64,000 nucleotides of DNA from Amaranthus tricolor (Eukaryota > Streptophyta > Magnoliopsida > Caryophyllales > Amaranthaceae): positions 24,066,230 to 24,130,229 of the forward strand of contig NC_080049.1 in NCBI RefSeq assembly GCF_026212465.1, read 5' to 3'. A program made the position numbers and the translations under genes. Shown here piece by piece: positions 1 through 13,400 of this stretch. Numbering within the stretch: the stretch's first letter is position 1; the number at the start of each line of letters is the position of its first letter. Below the pieces are notes generated by a model that worked only from the letters and a program-made list of their open reading frames with translations, did not search any database and was not told the DNA's origin.

Positions 1-720
1 AAGAACAAAAAAAACCCAAAATTGAAAAATAAATAAGAACATCAACAAAAAAAGAACAAATACCCAACAAAAAAAAATCTAAAAAAAAAAGGAACAAAAA
101 ACATGAAAAAAATGAAGAACAAAAAACCAAATTGAAGAACGAAAATATGAACAAAAATAAACAAAAACGAAAACCCAACAACTTAAACATGAAAAAAACG
201 AAGAACAAAAACTTGAAAAAAAAATGAAGAACAAAATCGAAGAACAACAACTCTAAATCGAAGAAAAAAAACGAAGAACAACAACCCAAAATCAAAGAAC
301 AAAGAACAACACAAAATCAAAGAACAAAATCGAACAGCAACACAAAAACGAAGAACAAAACCAAACCCAGAATTCACATGAACAAGAACAAAAATACAAC
401 TCAGATCCAAAAATACAACCCAAATCTATTCACATAAAAAACAAAGAAAATACAACCCAGATCTAAGCATTCAAAACTCAATATTGGGAAGATTTTTCAA
501 AAGGTTTGAGATTAGAGAGAAGATAAGTGCTTTTTTCGAAGGAAGGAGAATGAAGAGTAGTAGCTTCCATTAATGAAGTGATTAAGCTTCTTGTAGAGAT
601 AAATTTATGGGGGTATAGGGAAGAAAATAAATGTAGAAATATGGAGATCAGAGAAGGAAGATGGGAGATGGAGAGAGATATGGCACAATACTTAGCTTAT
701 AAAGAAAATGAATAATTTTG
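1..720. other. A-rich low-complexity DNA, no gene
   Basis: The first 480 bases are loose repeats of words such as AAGAACAAAA and AACCCAAA, with almost no T. The minus-strand reading frame here (183-410) is all Phe/Leu/Val/Cys/Arg and is a composition artefact. Bases 480-720 are purine-rich and unstructured. It may be the inner part of the element whose motif cluster follows at 720-920, but I see no ends. Confidence 0.6.
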
Positions 721-920
721 GTGACAAAATATTTTGTCATCAAGTTTGTCACTAAAATTAAGAGAGATAAAATGGCGACAAAGTAAGCGACAAAGAGTTT
801 GTCGCAAAAAAGTTTTTACTGTTCAATCAAACTTATCCCACCTAATTACTAAAAAATAAACCATTTAAAAATTTTGAACAACAATATTGACGACAAAGAA
901 TGCCTTTTTGTCGCAAAACT
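720..920. repeat. Cluster of GCGACAAA / TTTGTCGC motifs (DNA-transposon-like subterminal repeats)
   Basis: At least six copies of GYGACAAA or its complement TTTGTCGC occur in both orientations within 200 bp. Dense short motifs in both orientations are typical of the subterminal regions of plant CACTA and related DNA transposons. A second cluster of the same motif lies in an intron of the downstream peroxidase (45740-46262). I did not find a CACTA terminus, so the class is an inference. Confidence 0.45.
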
Positions 921-1202
921 TTGTTATTTATATTTATTTTTTTTATTTTTTTGTAATGAGAGTCACTTTTTAACCATAAAAATTCCAGAAAAAAGTAACA
1001 CTTTTTTGGCCTGAAAGTAATAGATTCACACAGTTTGCAAATAAGCATTGTTCGCACTTAAACTCGACCATATTAACAGCGAGAATTAGATCATATCTCA
1101 GTTAAAGCAAATATTAAAATTTTTCACATAAAAATATTTTGAGTTTAATTCTCGACATCCTCTCCTCTACAACTCTCATTCTTTTAGTCTATCAAATGTG
1201 CA

Positions 1203-1203
<1 letters not shown>

Positions 1204-1249
<46 letters not shown>

Positions 1250-1468
1250 AAAATTGATATTAATAATCCAACTTTTTGCTCATCCACTGTGAATAATCCA
1301 ACTTTTATTTTAGTTTGCTAGCAGCATACCCTATTAATACCTATTATTAGTAATACAGTATGTTGTGGGCAAATTTATCACAAAGATTGAATTATTAGAA
1401 AATAATTTAAAGGTGGAATTATTCACAACGAATGAGTAAAAGGTTGGATTATTAATGTCAATTTTTCC

Positions 1469-1538
<70 letters not shown>

Positions 1539-1545
1539 TGCCAAA
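1204..1545. repeat. Inverted-repeat element flanked by (TAA)n microsatellites
   Basis: A (TAA)n run (1204-1248) and a (TAA)n-(TTA)n run (about 1469-1537) flank a 210-bp segment whose ends are imperfect inverted repeats: ATTAATAATCCAACTTTTTG near 1260 against CAAAAGGTTGGATTATTAAT-like sequence near 1437. Reading frames made of poly-Asn, poly-Ile or poly-Leu here are microsatellite translations, not genes. The (TAA)n-(TTA)n run can itself fold into a hairpin. Confidence 0.6.
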
Positions 1546-2346
1546 AAAAAGAAGGATTAACAACATACTTCATACAAAGAGGTGTTCATTTGGGACGTCG
1601 GATTAATTTCGAATCAGGTGTTTCAGATCAGTTCAAAATTAAAAATTGTGTCCACAACACATTGATTTTTATACAACTGTAAACCAATTTTTATCTTTGC
1701 CTATATCCAATTCGATTATAAAGTCGGTTACATAGCAAATTGTCGGATCTACTTGAATACCTTTAATAATATACAATTTGAATTTGAGCAAATTTCCATG
1801 TGTATAACGCCACATAGGAGTTAGTTGGGTTTGGGGCTTGTTATGGTGTTGTTTTCTAAACAAAGAATATACATTGCACGTGGTCATTATTAATCCAAGT
1901 CCATTGTTGCTCCCTCTTTGGTATGCCTATCGTTAGTGTATTGCATCACATACAATCATACATAATACACTTATGCGAAATGAACTTGACCAGAAATTTG
2001 CAAGTCCAACGTGTGTAACTCAAAGAATATACCAAATATTTAAATCTAGTTATCCAAATCCACATCATATTTTATCGACCAGCAGTATGATGACTCAAAC
2101 GGGTGGATATTCAATTTTCAAACCAAAACATTATTGATATTTAGATAACTAAAATCAACATTATCTCATATTAATTCTTTCGGGTACAAAACGAGGATAA
2201 AACTTACAAAAAGGGTGTCGATAATTTGAAAAAAAGATACAATCAATTGCGTTAAAAAAATTACATTGAACAACAATTAATTGAGATAATTTGAACTATA
2301 AATACAATCATTAATCACAAATTCACCATTGAACTATCAAACGAAA
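1546..2346. other. Intergenic, nothing recognised
   Basis: AT-rich sequence without a long reading frame, terminal repeats or a recognisable RNA gene on either strand. Confidence 0.6.
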
Positions 2347-2348
2347 TA

Positions 2349-2713
2349 CTCCCTCCGTTCCTATTTGTTCTTCCTATTTGGGTATTTCACAAAGATTAAG
2401 AAAAAGAGAATCTTTGGTGGTAGTGGGTATTATTTTAATTATATAATAGTGGGAAGTAATGATTATATTGGAAGTATAAGGTTGTAGTGGGTATTATTTT
2501 AATTAAATAGTAGTGTGAAGTAATGATTGTATTGGAAGTATGAGAGAGAAAATAATTATAAATAAAAAAAATGGGTACATTAAACGAAAAGGAGGATTTT
2601 AAGGGGTAAAAGTGAGATAAAAACTTTCTAAAAATAAAAAGTATTCTAAAGTGGAAGAACTTTTGAAACTACCCGTTATAGTAATGTGGAAGATCAAAAA
2701 GGAACGGAGGGAG
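2349..2713. mobile_element. Stowaway-type MITE, 365 bp
   Basis: The ends are inverted repeats starting CTCCCTCCGTTCC, flanked by a TA duplication at 2347-2348 and 2714-2715. TA target sites and a CTCCCTCC terminus are typical of Stowaway (Tc1/mariner-derived) MITEs in plants. It has no coding capacity. Confidence 0.85.
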
Positions 2714-2715
2714 TA

Positions 2716-3664
2716 ACTAATTAATCACAATTATACAACCTTTAAACTATCTAACTAATTAATCACAATTGTCAATTGCAAAATAGTTAATTAGGTACAC
2801 ATATAAAAAAAACCTAATATTAACTAAGAACTAATAAGAGAACTGAAAGCCTAAATTTATCTAAGTAGATAAACATATTAATTATAAAAGCCCTAATTTT
2901 TAAACAAATAGAAATAGAAACATCAAACATAAAAGCCCTAATTTATTTACCTAGAAATTGAGAGTGAGAAAGAGAAGGGCTTGTCGCGCCGCCGGTGCCC
3001 TATAAGGATTTGCCAGCTTGCAGACTTGTTGCGCCTGCTACCGAGTGCCGACTGTTGCTGCTTACTGACTTGCTGTTCGTTAGTTCGTGTCTTCATGAAA
3101 ATGGGAGAGAAGGATTAATGGTATTTTTGTTTTTCTGAAAATGGAAAATGGGTAGGGAATGGGGAAACTAGGCTAGTGTATTTTTCTAAAACAGCTAGTC
3201 TTGGTCGAGACCGTTTCATTATAAGACGGCCATCTGCCTTCAACGCAATCTTCATTACCAGTTTAAAAGAAAAAGAAAAAGAAGAAATACAAAACTGCTA
3301 TGTATGAAAACAGTATTCACGGAATTTGCTTTTCAAACCGCCAAACTTCAACTTGACATTTAGGAAACAAAATCAAAAAGATTTGCATATTCAATTATTT
3401 GAAAATTTTCAAGAAATCATCAGAACAAATCAACAATTCATCTTTAAAACTCCAAAAATCTCTCTAATGGAGGATTTAATTAATGAATTCGGCATGGTGA
3501 AGAATTGCACATTCAATTATTTACAAATCTATGAAAATCTTCATGAAATTATCAAGAAAATCGACTTTTCATCAGTATAACTCCAAAACACTCTCTAATG
3601 GAAGATTTAATGAAGGAATTCGACATGAAAATGACTTTACAGACATTATGAAGAGATGCAGATG
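2716..3664. other. Intergenic with a short internal duplication
   Basis: No gene recognised. Between about 3405 and 3640 a phrase of the type TCTAATGGAGGATTTAAT ... GAATTCGGCATG occurs twice about 130 bp apart (3465 and 3595). The 84-codon frame at 3326-3580 starts with TTG, covers this repeat and resembles no family I know, so I do not call it a gene. Confidence 0.5.
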
Positions 3665-4275
3665 AGGAATTAATGTCAATTTATGCATCACAATTTTAAT
3701 TCTAACATATTCAATTTGAATTAAATGTGTTGCAATAACTATTCTATCTGAATACTTATCTTTAAATCGATAATTGAAGATTATAAGTTCAAAATTGAGT
3801 TAGATTATAAAACATCAATTGTCAATTTATGTGTCACAATTTTACTATTAACATACTAAATTTGAACTAAATGCTATACAATATATGTTTAATTTGAACT
3901 AAATGCTATAAATTATATGTTTAATTTGAAGTAAACGATAATTAAAGCTTATATGTTCAAAATTGAATACTTATTTTTAAAACTATAATTGAAGATTATA
4001 TGTTCAAATGTGAGTTAAATTATAAAACATTATTGTCAAATTATATGTCATAATTTAACTATTAACATATTCAATTAGAACTAAAACCTATACATATCTT
4101 TATAGACTTTAAATACTTATTCTTAAAACGATAATTGAAGTTCATACGTTTAAAATTGAGTTAAATCATAAAACATCAATTGCCAATTTATATTTCATAA
4201 TTCAACTATTAACATATTCAATATGGAATATATATATATACACACACACGCACACACACACGCACATATATATAA
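3665..4275. repeat. Degenerate AT-rich tandem repeat followed by an (AC/AT)n microsatellite
   Basis: The phrase CAATTxTCAATTTATxTxTCA ... ACTATTAACATATTCAAT recurs at about 3672, 3815, 4030 and 4172, with AATTGAAGATTATA-like spacers. This gives about four diverged units of 140-215 bp. It is followed at about 4228-4275 by alternating AT and AC(G) dinucleotides. Confidence 0.6.
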
Positions 4276-4689
4276 AGTTGCTCAAAATAATTGTTGAGAA
4301 GGAGCTTTCCACACAGATTGTAGTAAATGCATATACCACAAATTCTTGGTTAAGGGTATAATCAACATTAAGAAGCTAAGCCAATATCCCTTTTTCTTAA
4401 CGGCAAAGTTGAACACTATAGGGTAAAAGGTACCAGATGGAGGGTAGTAGGTTGGCCCATAATTTCTCTCATTTACTTAAATATTTTATTTTTCTTTTTT
4501 TCTTTAAACCCTTTTTCTATATTTATTATGTTAAAATTTCAGAAATTAAACTTAAAGTCATGAATTTATATAGAAAAACTTGAACTAGGCTTCATGTTAT
4601 CTCAAACTCTAAGTAAGTCAATGATCCTGTTAAGTCACTCTCTTTACTGGTTTCAACTAACTGATTGTCTTGTTCTAGCTACTTTCTTA

Positions 4690-4698
4690 CATATATAT
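4690..4698 (+). promoter_or_regulatory. Probable TATA box of the laccase gene
   Basis: A CATATATATGA stretch lies about 65 bp upstream of the laccase ATG, with a pyrimidine-rich CT leader after it, a common plant core-promoter arrangement. There is no transcript evidence, and AT-rich words are common here. Confidence 0.4.
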
Positions 4699-4760
4699 GA
4701 ACTCTTCTTCCACTTATTCTCTCATCCATTTCCCTTATCTCTTTCTAGAAACTTCTGAAA

Positions 4761-7700
4761 ATGGGTTTGGCCTCTAGCTCCAACAATTTTAACTATGTTT
4801 ACAAATGTCTCATTTTTATGATCTTCCTTGCTAAATTCCTTCTTCCTTTGGAGGCAGCTGTAAAGACATATCAATTCGACGTGAGTTATAGTTCATCATA
4901 TATAGATGTTGTTAGAGTATGTAACATATTTTCGGATTTCAACCATCAGATTAAACTTTTGGTTGAGTTAGTTCTTTAACATGATATCAAAAGTCAGCGT
5001 TATAAGAGGAAGTGTAATATTAATGCCAAGTATGAGAAGGGCTTGTGCTGCGTTCACACTTCTAGCTCAAGAGACTTTCGTGTGAGGGATCTGTTAGAGT
5101 ATATAACATATCTTGTGGTTTAAACTATTAGCTTAAACTTTTAGTTGAGTTGGTTTTTTAACATGGTATTAAAAGCCAGTGTAACAAGAAGTCACAGTTT
5201 CATATCTCAACCCCTTATTTAAAGTGGAATATTTAGCATCATATATAAGAAGGGTTTATGCTGCATCCACATTTCTAGTTTGATGGGCTTTCGTGTGAAG
5301 GGTGTGTTAGAGTATTTAACATATCTTGGGGCTTCAATCATCAGCTTAAGCTTTTGATTGAATTGGTTTCTTGACAGATGTTTGTGTATGAGATCAGGAG
5401 ATATGTTATGTATGTATATATATGTGTTGGTTTTAACGTTTGAGTTTTTGTGATTGGGAATTAATTATCAGATTCAAGTGAAGAATGTTAGTAGGCTATG
5501 CCATGCAAAGCCTATAGTGACTGTGAATGGAATGTATCCTGGACCAACTGTTTATGCTAGAGAAGGAGATCAAGTTTTGATTAATGTTACTAACCATGCA
5601 CAATATAACATGTCTATCCATTGGTAAGATATAATTAGTTTACGTTAATTTGTTTTTAGTCTATATAGCCGACTTCATATGTTGTAAATAATTAAGGTCA
5701 TAGGCTTATGGAATTATTATTGGTATTGTGATCAAAGTGGCCCTTATCTACATATAAATTATTCGAGAAACATTATCGTTATCAAATTTTTTATCGTATT
5801 TTTAATCAAAATTTTGCTTTTGGAAAATTTGTAGGCATGGACTAAAGCAATATCGAAATGGTTGGGCTGATGGACCAGCCTATATAACTCAATGTCCAAT
5901 TCAGACCGGAAAAAGCTACACGTATGACTTCAACATTACAGGACAAAGAGGAACCTTATGGTGGCATGCACATATTTCATGGCTAAGGGCCACGGTTTAT
6001 GGTGCTATTGTCATCATGCCAAAAGAAGGGACTCCTTATCCATTCCCTCAACCTCATTTGGAAGCCAACTTAGTATTCGGTATTAGACTTTGTCACTAAT
6101 ATATTTTTAATTTTTAGTTGATTAAGGCTTTGACATTGTGATTTTCGTTTTTATGTTAGGGGAATGGTGGAACACTGATGTTGAGACGCTTGTTAAACAA
6201 GGTGATCAATTGGGTTTGCCACCAAATATGTCAGATGCTCATACCATCAATGGAAAGCCCGGGCCCTTATTCCCTTGCTCAGAGAAGCGTAAGACACCAG
6301 TACTCTAATTTATGTTGGAAAAATAACTCACATATGATTCCACATCGAAAAATTAGAGAGAGGTTGACTACCATATAAGCTTGTTGAACTACTCTTATTA
6401 CCAAATGGTTTTAGGATGGAACTCATCAGGTTTATGCGCAACCACTCTCCTCTTATGCGGGTCTTGTGTATAACACTGTTAACAAATTTATCATTGTATG
6501 TATGACATACTTTTAACTCATTGTCTTCCCAAATTCACCCATTTTGTAGATACTTATGCCTTGGAGGTTGAGCAAGGAAAGACATACCTTCTACGAATCA
6601 TCAATGCTGCCCTCAACGATGAGCTCTTCTTTGGAATCGCAGGCCACACAATGACTGTCGTAGAAATAGACGCGGTCTATGTCAAACCATTCACCACACA
6701 AACCATACTCATAGCACCAGGCCAAACCACAAACGTATTGGTTCGAGCAGATCAAGCCCCTAGCCGTTACTTCATGGCTACACGAACCTTCATGGACGTA
6801 CCAATTCCAGTAGACAACAAAACAGCCACAGCAATCCTACAATACAAAGGCGTCCCAAACACCGTCATTCCTTCTTTACCTCAACTTCCTACACCAAACG
6901 ACACCAGATTCGCAATGTCCTACAACAACAAGCTAAGAAGCCTAAACACCCCTCAATTTCCTGCCAATGTACCTTTGAAAGTTGATCGAAAACTCTTCTA
7001 TACTATCGGATTAGGGGCTAATCCATGCCCGACTTGTCTAAATGGCACTCGTCTCACAGCTTCATTGAACAATATTACCTTTGTTATGCCAAAAACCGCG
7101 CTTTTACAAGCTCATTACTTTAATATCAATGGGGTGTTTAGGGATGATTTCCCTGATAAGCCTCCTACCGCGTTTAACTACACTGGGGCTCCATTAACAG
7201 CCAACCTTAGAACAGAACAATTAACAAGGCCGAGGATCAGCAAAATTGCTTTTAACTCTACTGTTGAGCTAGTATTGCAAGACACCAATTTGCTTACAGT
7301 AGAGTCTCATCCTTTTCACCTTCATGGATATAACTTTTTTGTAGTTGGTACTGGGATTGGTAACTTTGATCCGGCTAAGGATCCTGCTAAATTTAACTTG
7401 GTTGATCCACCCGAGCGAAATACTGTTGGAGTTCCTACCGGAGGTTGGACTGCTATCAGATTCAGAGCTGATAACCCTGGTAAAATTTTCAAACACCTTA
7501 TAAGTTTTTCAACCAAGTTGTTAGATGATATTCTCAGATGACTCTGTCATTTTGAGTTTCCTATGTCAAGGAATTAATTCAACTAAAAGTTTAGCTTTTG
7601 ATTGAGTTGGTTTTTTGACATGGTATTAGAGTCATCTTGACAAGAGATCATGTGTTCGAAACACAACCGCCCACTCAAATTCAGTGGAACATTTCACATC

Positions 7701-8230
7701 TGTTATGAGAAGGGTATGTACTGCATCTACACTTTTAGCCCAAAGCGCTCTCGTTGGAGGATGTGTATTATAATATATAACATATTCGGAGCCTCAACCA
7801 TCAGTTTAAACTTTTGGTTGAGTTGGTTCATTGATAGTTCTTATGTAGCAAACTCAAAGGGATGTAGGGAGTGTGAAATGGAGAGATCGTCATTAAAAGT
7901 ACATTACACCATGTTATTGATTAGCTTTGATTTTATGAGTCCTCATACATGTATGTTCGCAAATTCTTAAATGAGACGGTTTCATGGTGGAATCATATTT
8001 ATTAGGCTGACTCATATACATTTTGTGTGTTAAAAGTGATTAAATCTCACGGTGAGATGGTCTCATACTAGACGAGCTGATGTTTTTTTGTGGGTGCAGG
8101 TGTATGGTTTATGCATTGTCATTTGGAGCTTCATACAGGATGGGGATTGAAGACTGCTTTTGTAGTAGAAAATGGACCGGGACCTGAGTACTCTATATTG
8201 CCTCCACCAAAGGATCTTCCATCTTGCTAA
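4761..8230 (+). CDS. Laccase (secreted multicopper oxidase), six exons, 568 aa
   Basis: Exons by eye: 4761-4880, 5472-5623, 5835-6079, 6160-6288, 6550-7479, 8100-8230; all introns are GT-AG and the total of 1707 bases is in frame to TAA. Laccases (p-diphenol:O2 oxidoreductase) oxidise monolignols and other phenolics in the cell wall and reduce O2 to water. The first about 33 residues form a signal peptide. Three cupredoxin domains follow. The four copper motifs are present: HWHG across the exon 2/3 junction, WWHAH in exon 3, HPFHLHG near the end of exon 5, and [12 protein letters not shown] in exon 6, with Leu at the axial type-1 position as in other plant laccases. Length is normal for the family (about 560-580 aa). 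No stop or frame break was seen, so it is probably functional. Which laccase subgroup it belongs to, and its substrate, cannot be read from the sequence. Confidence 0.95.
4905..5400 (+). repeat. Interspersed repeat in tandem in laccase intron 1
   Basis: The phrase GTTAGAGTATxTAACATATxTT plus a following TTTTGGTTGAGTTGGTT-like phrase begins at about 4911, 5093 and 5306, giving three diverged units of about 180-215 bp. Each contains ACATGGTATxAAAAGxCAGxGT, which resembles a tRNA-derived A-box or a retroelement primer site. It may be a SINE or a decayed terminal repeat; the family is not identified. Confidence 0.55.
7545..7845 (+). repeat. Further copies of the intron-1 repeat in laccase intron 5
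   Basis: GAGTTGGTTTTTTGACATGG at 7599 and TTTTGGTTGAGTTGGTTCAT near 7815 match the intron-1 repeat. This copy also has GTGTTCGAAAC at about 7652, which fits a pol III B-box and supports a tRNA-derived origin. The 106-codon frame at 7650-7970 is a shadow of the repeat. Confidence 0.5.
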
Positions 8231-8509
8231 GTTCAAACTTTTTAGAAAGGGCTTGTGATCTTGAAAACTAAACTAATTATGAATTGATTTTCACATTTTC
8301 TACATTCATTTTATCCCCCTCCTTTTTTCTTTTTTTTTTTTCTTTTTCCATATTGTAAAATTTGCGGCGAATGGTTGAGATTTGAGCTTTAAGAATTGCA
8401 AAAATGCAAAAAATGTTGCTAGGTTGATGAAATACTCATCTCAAGTGTAATGAAATCAAAATGATTCTGGTTCTCAAAACATTTATCTTACACAAATTAT
8501 GGTATAATA

Positions 8510-8708
8510 TCTTTGTTTCATAATACTTACACCATTTCGACTTGACACAATAAATCCTTACAATAATAACAAAACAAAAGTGTAAAAGGTGGGTACGATG
8601 TAGAATGAAGTAGAGGTAAATAGGACAATTTAGATATATTAATAATGTAACAAGTATATTAAAACGGGTGAAAACGAAAGTGTAGTAAGTATTATGGAAC
8701 AAAGAAAG
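8510..8708. mobile_element. MITE of about 200 bp downstream of laccase
   Basis: Inverted ends CTTTGTTTCATAATACTTAC (from 8511) and GTAAGTATTATGGAACAAAG (to about 8704) with TA at both flanks. Size, TA flanks and absence of coding sequence fit a Stowaway-like MITE. It lies about 280 bp past the laccase stop codon. Confidence 0.65.
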
Positions 8709-9050
8709 TAATGAAGAATTCGGTCTTATCTTAATTGAAACAAGTACCACTTTCTTAAAATAAGATTTTGAGTTTGATTCTCGCTATCCTTTCCCACATT
8801 GTACTAAAAAATACTATATATAATGCTTCAATTTGTGCCTAATTGATGCCAAAACAAAAGTTTTGACTATATAAATTCTTGGATAATAAAGAAATGAAGA
8901 GCAAAGAATAAACAAATGCCCATTAACACTGTTATTTCAGACCCATAACAAGCCAAGAGAATTTCCAAAATAGGTAGCAGCAAACTAGTAGAGACTAGAG
9001 AGCCACCATCAGAGCTCAGAAAAGCTAAAAAAAACCCACCATAAATTGTA

Positions 9051-9309
9051 CTCCCTCTATTTCTTTTCAAACGTTCCATTTGCTTTTTATACGTTTGCCA
9101 ATGCATTAATTCAATCTTTAATAACTCTAATAGTGCATAATTAAAGATTATAAAAAATAGATATTAATATACCTTATGTTGAAATAAATCAAACATGATC
9201 TCGTTTGACTATATTTTAATTTATGAATCAAGAATAAATTACAAATTAAGAACGGTTGATGAATAGTAGTCAAAAAGCAGATGAGACGTTTGAAAAGAAA
9301 CGGAGGCAG
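9051..9309. mobile_element. Stowaway-type MITE, 259 bp
   Basis: Inverted ends beginning CTCCCTCTATTTC and closing GAAACGGAGGCAG, flanked by TA at 9049-9050 and 9310-9311. The interior (AATAACTCTAATAGTGCATA) matches the MITE interrupted by the large retroelement (19133-31953), whose net length is also 259 bp. Confidence 0.85.
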
Positions 9310-10417
9310 TATTTACAATATCAAATTGAAAACCTAAACTGCCCAAAACTAACACTGATCATAGTTTCTTTCAATGAACGGGATATACCGGATATGATAA
9401 TGATAAACTGCCCATAATGCAGAATCTCCTCATTTTCTGTTACTTTTGTGCAAGAAAATAAGACTCTAGTTCTATCCACTATAGTGTAGGAAATCATAAT
9501 GTAAATATGTATTGTTAGATTGATCCTTGGAAATAATCTTTCATATAGAATGTAGTTTGTTCTTGAAACGTAATCGATTTCCTTCGATTGAGGATGTCAC
9601 ACTCATCCAGGGCATCCAACCCAGACTTGAGAGACTTGACCTTTCGAACTGTGGGTTATTTTTGATTCTTCATGAAGAGACTGAAGATCATGAAGAAGAT
9701 TATTGATATCTTCCATTTGGGCTTTGATCGATTCGACCTCTTCGAAAAAAACTGAGGTTTTGTTGGTCAGCTGAGTTTAATTGCTGCCATTTTTCTGCAT
9801 CAGAAAGCTCTGTTTCATTGTGTAATTTGATTTTGAGAAGGATCTTGTCATCAAATCATTCATCTCTGAGATTATTTCTTAAAGTACACATGCAAAATGC
9901 ATACACACATGAATTATTAAAATGAGAAAACTTTTCATAAACAGAAATAATTCTTTATTACAAAAATAAATTGCGGCATTGTAATTTGTAATGAAATTAA
10001 ATTCTTAATTTAGAAAATAAACGGAAAATCTTAAAATTTAAAGTGATCACTTACAAAAGTGATTAATTAGTTGATTTCATGATAAAACAGTCTTATATAA
10101 GATTAGCTGAATTTGGTAATACAAAAGGAAATGAGCCATTTTATATTTTACATGACACTTGTCATACATACATGCATTAGGCCACAAAATTATAATTCTT
10201 GATGCCACTAGGAGCGGTTCAAAGGGGTCGAATGTACACTTAACAAAAAAAGTGTTTTGCGGTTGATTGTTGGTAACATACATCATCTGTAACATTAGTT
10301 ACTTAACTTTGTGGTATAATGTATACAAAAATTTGTTGCGAGTAATAAATCAAGTCCCATGGAAAGGTTCAAATAACAATAAAAAATATTGAACTTCAGC
10401 ATACAAAGCTAGCAGTT
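9310..10417. other. Intergenic, nothing recognised
   Basis: AT-rich spacer between the laccase and the adenylyltransferase gene, which are tail to tail. The lower end carries the 3' UTR of the minus-strand gene; its poly(A) site was not located. Confidence 0.5.
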
Positions 10418-13400
10418 TCAAGCTTGCTGATTTCCTAATTTCTCAGCCTCGCGCTTTCTCAAGGACGTTGAACTCAGCTTATCGCTGCCGCCTGTTGCCT
10501 CTGATACTAAATCTACAACTTCAATCTGCAGTTATCAAAGATACCATGTAAACACTATATTTACAGAAAACTTGAAAAATTCCACTTGTGTTGAATTAGA
10601 GAAAAACCTTCAGTTGAGATAGCCCCTTCTCATCTCGCTTTCGGTTAACTGACAGTCCCCCGGGATATGTCTCCTTACTGTTAGAAAGACAAAAGCGTAG
10701 ATTATAAACTTTTTGTTGATACGATTGTCATGCTATACTCGAAAAGCGTAGCAGTAAATAGTGACACTTAAAATCCTAAATAGTGTTCAGCAAAAGAAGA
10801 TGCAAAGTTAAAGTTGCGTCCCTCTTTTACTTTTCCAAGTTCAAGATAAGAAGTTTGTAAAAGGAAAACAAGTCGATGTAGACAATGTTGCAATGTCATT
10901 GACAATAGACATGCCTTTTGAAACACCCCATGAAAGAGTAAAGATAAATCAAACAATAGCCATTACAATGTTTAAAGTTAAAACAAAACGCGGAGGACAT
11001 TGCACTAGAAACGAATAATCACTTTCAAAGAATAAATGCTCTAATTCGTCACTGTAGAAGTGTAGAGTCACCTGACTACAATGGCGTCCAGATTTTCATC
11101 AACAATAGAAGGACCGTAAGGATCAGAAAGGGGTTCCACTTCTACAACGAGCTCCGGTTTGATGGACTGCAAAAAAAACAAAACATTGAGAAAAAAGATA
11201 GTACTAATTAACAAGTTAAAACGATAAAATAAAGTCGCATGTGAAAATATTAAATGAAAAGATGGATATCCTTAGCTAACTTCTATTCCTATATTCCATT
11301 TTTCTTCAACCCTCTCATTTTCTTCACGAAAATATATTCCATCACCATTTCAACCATTTAATACCGACAACCAAATAAGCCGGAAGCTTATTACTACTCA
11401 TGTATCAAGATTCTAGAGATCATCAAATAATCACAGCAACTGTTTGTTATCAACATTTAAGTGATACTAAAAAGTATGCACCTTGATATAATCTTGAACG
11501 TTTTGCATCCTTTTCTCAAAAGGTTCTATCAATTCTGCATACTGCAAAGCATTTTAGTAATCAGTAAGTAATCCCTATATTACCCTTCCACAACAATTCA
11601 TTACACTAAGGTAGTCAGATAACATTGCTAAAAAAAATCTTGAAATAGAACCTTTAATTTAGAAAATCAAGTACCAAAAAAATTGAAATTCAAAAGCATT
11701 TCTCAATAGATTTTCATGGCACTAACTAACACAGGGGAGTTTGGTGAAAACCAATATTACAAGAGAATGGAGCTCAAGTTTAACCCATTGTTACAAGAAA
11801 CGCTAATTTTAATGTTTTGGAAATTTAGGAAACAAAATTTAATCGAATAGAGAATAGACACTAAATAGGTCCATGGTGTGGTCTAAATACATTGATCATA
11901 AGTAGGGAAAATAACCATAACACTATTCATAAAACAAAAGTCTGATATCACAAAAGTCAAACATAATATACCCATAATAGTATAAGAAAAAAAATATAAG
12001 ACAAGTTTTACCATGTTGATGCAAATGAGAAATGAGACGCGTTAATTCAGTGCATCGGAATGCAATTCCGTACAAATTCGGTACGAATGGTTCGAAACAC
12101 CTTATGGGGCATAGTTCCGCGCTTTAATGGTTCGACCAAACAACTCCACAAAGCCATTGGAAAGTCACCAAAGAAAGCAATAATTTTACTTCCTCAAAAA
12201 TAACAGCTTTCAAATCACTTTACAATCAGTCACTCAGTAAAAGTTGCTACACACTCTAAGATCATGAGATAAAATATTGATACCAACACTGAAACATTCT
12301 GACATCTAACTGCTAAGTGATTCAACATTTCCCCCTTTGTGGCAACGTGGTCATATTCAGCAAATCACAATAAAACAGTGACAAGCTTTTGGCATGTGGC
12401 TGGACATGGTTATATGTTACAAGAGAGAGCTTGAAATATGGAAGCAAAGCCAATAGAACTTGAAGTATATTCAGACAAGAAATTACATTTGTTCACATGG
12501 AATAGCATGAGAAAAACGCCAACAAAGATCAAACAGCATACACATGTAAGAGATAGTGAGATACACATTTAATCTACAAAAGTTGGGAATTATTTACACT
12601 CATTTAAGCAAAGTAGTAGTATCGGGGGAGATTGAAGATTCAAAACTCAAAATAAAGAAAATGGGTGGGGGGAAGGTTCACCTGCTTTTTAGCTAACATA
12701 GGACCATCACAAACTCCAATCACAATTCGATCTCTAGCAAGATCAGCTGCAGCCTAGATATACATTTAAAAAAATTTCAGTAATTATCACTATATGCAAG
12801 TCCATGGAAGGAGAAAGAATTTCGATGTCTGAAAAATAATTAAATGAGTAAATTCATTTCAAACTCCCTTCCCCTGCATTAGTTCAAACTTCCACCTAAT
12901 TACATTCTTAAGTATTGAAATAGATAATACCCTTACACCACAGAACATTGTCCCGTATTAGTTCATCAGAAAACAGAGTTAAAATAAGTTGGAAGAAGAC
13001 ATAATATTTTTGGGCAATTGCAAGACGAGGAACCAATAGGCTGCTGTGTGCCACTCCAATTAATAAAACATATTGCAGTACTACTAAAATAACAAATTAT
13101 CGATGTTAAATTGTATCTTATCGTTGTCCGTTGGAAATGATCAAGTCCATGTCCATCACATATTTCTAATCAGTTAGATCCACAAGTCTATTGAATACAA
13201 AGAACTTACCAATAGCAATACCAATTATCCTTAAGAAAGTCCAAGTCCAAATAGTTAAAATGCCAGTAAACAAAGGCGTAATGCAGAACCTTTTCAAACA
13301 ACTTTCAAACTGCTAAACACTAGAACATAGAAGTTTCAAGCAAAAAATGATATAGCAGTTGTAGTGTCGTAGTTATAGTCTAAGGATATAATTGTAATTT

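Noticed and set aside
183..410. 75-codon minus-strand frame rich in Phe, Leu, Val and Cys
   Set aside because: It is the complement of an A-rich low-complexity tract and has no family features.
1334..1682. Frames with poly-Ile, poly-Leu and poly-Asn
   Set aside because: They are translations of the (TAA)n-(TTA)n microsatellite.
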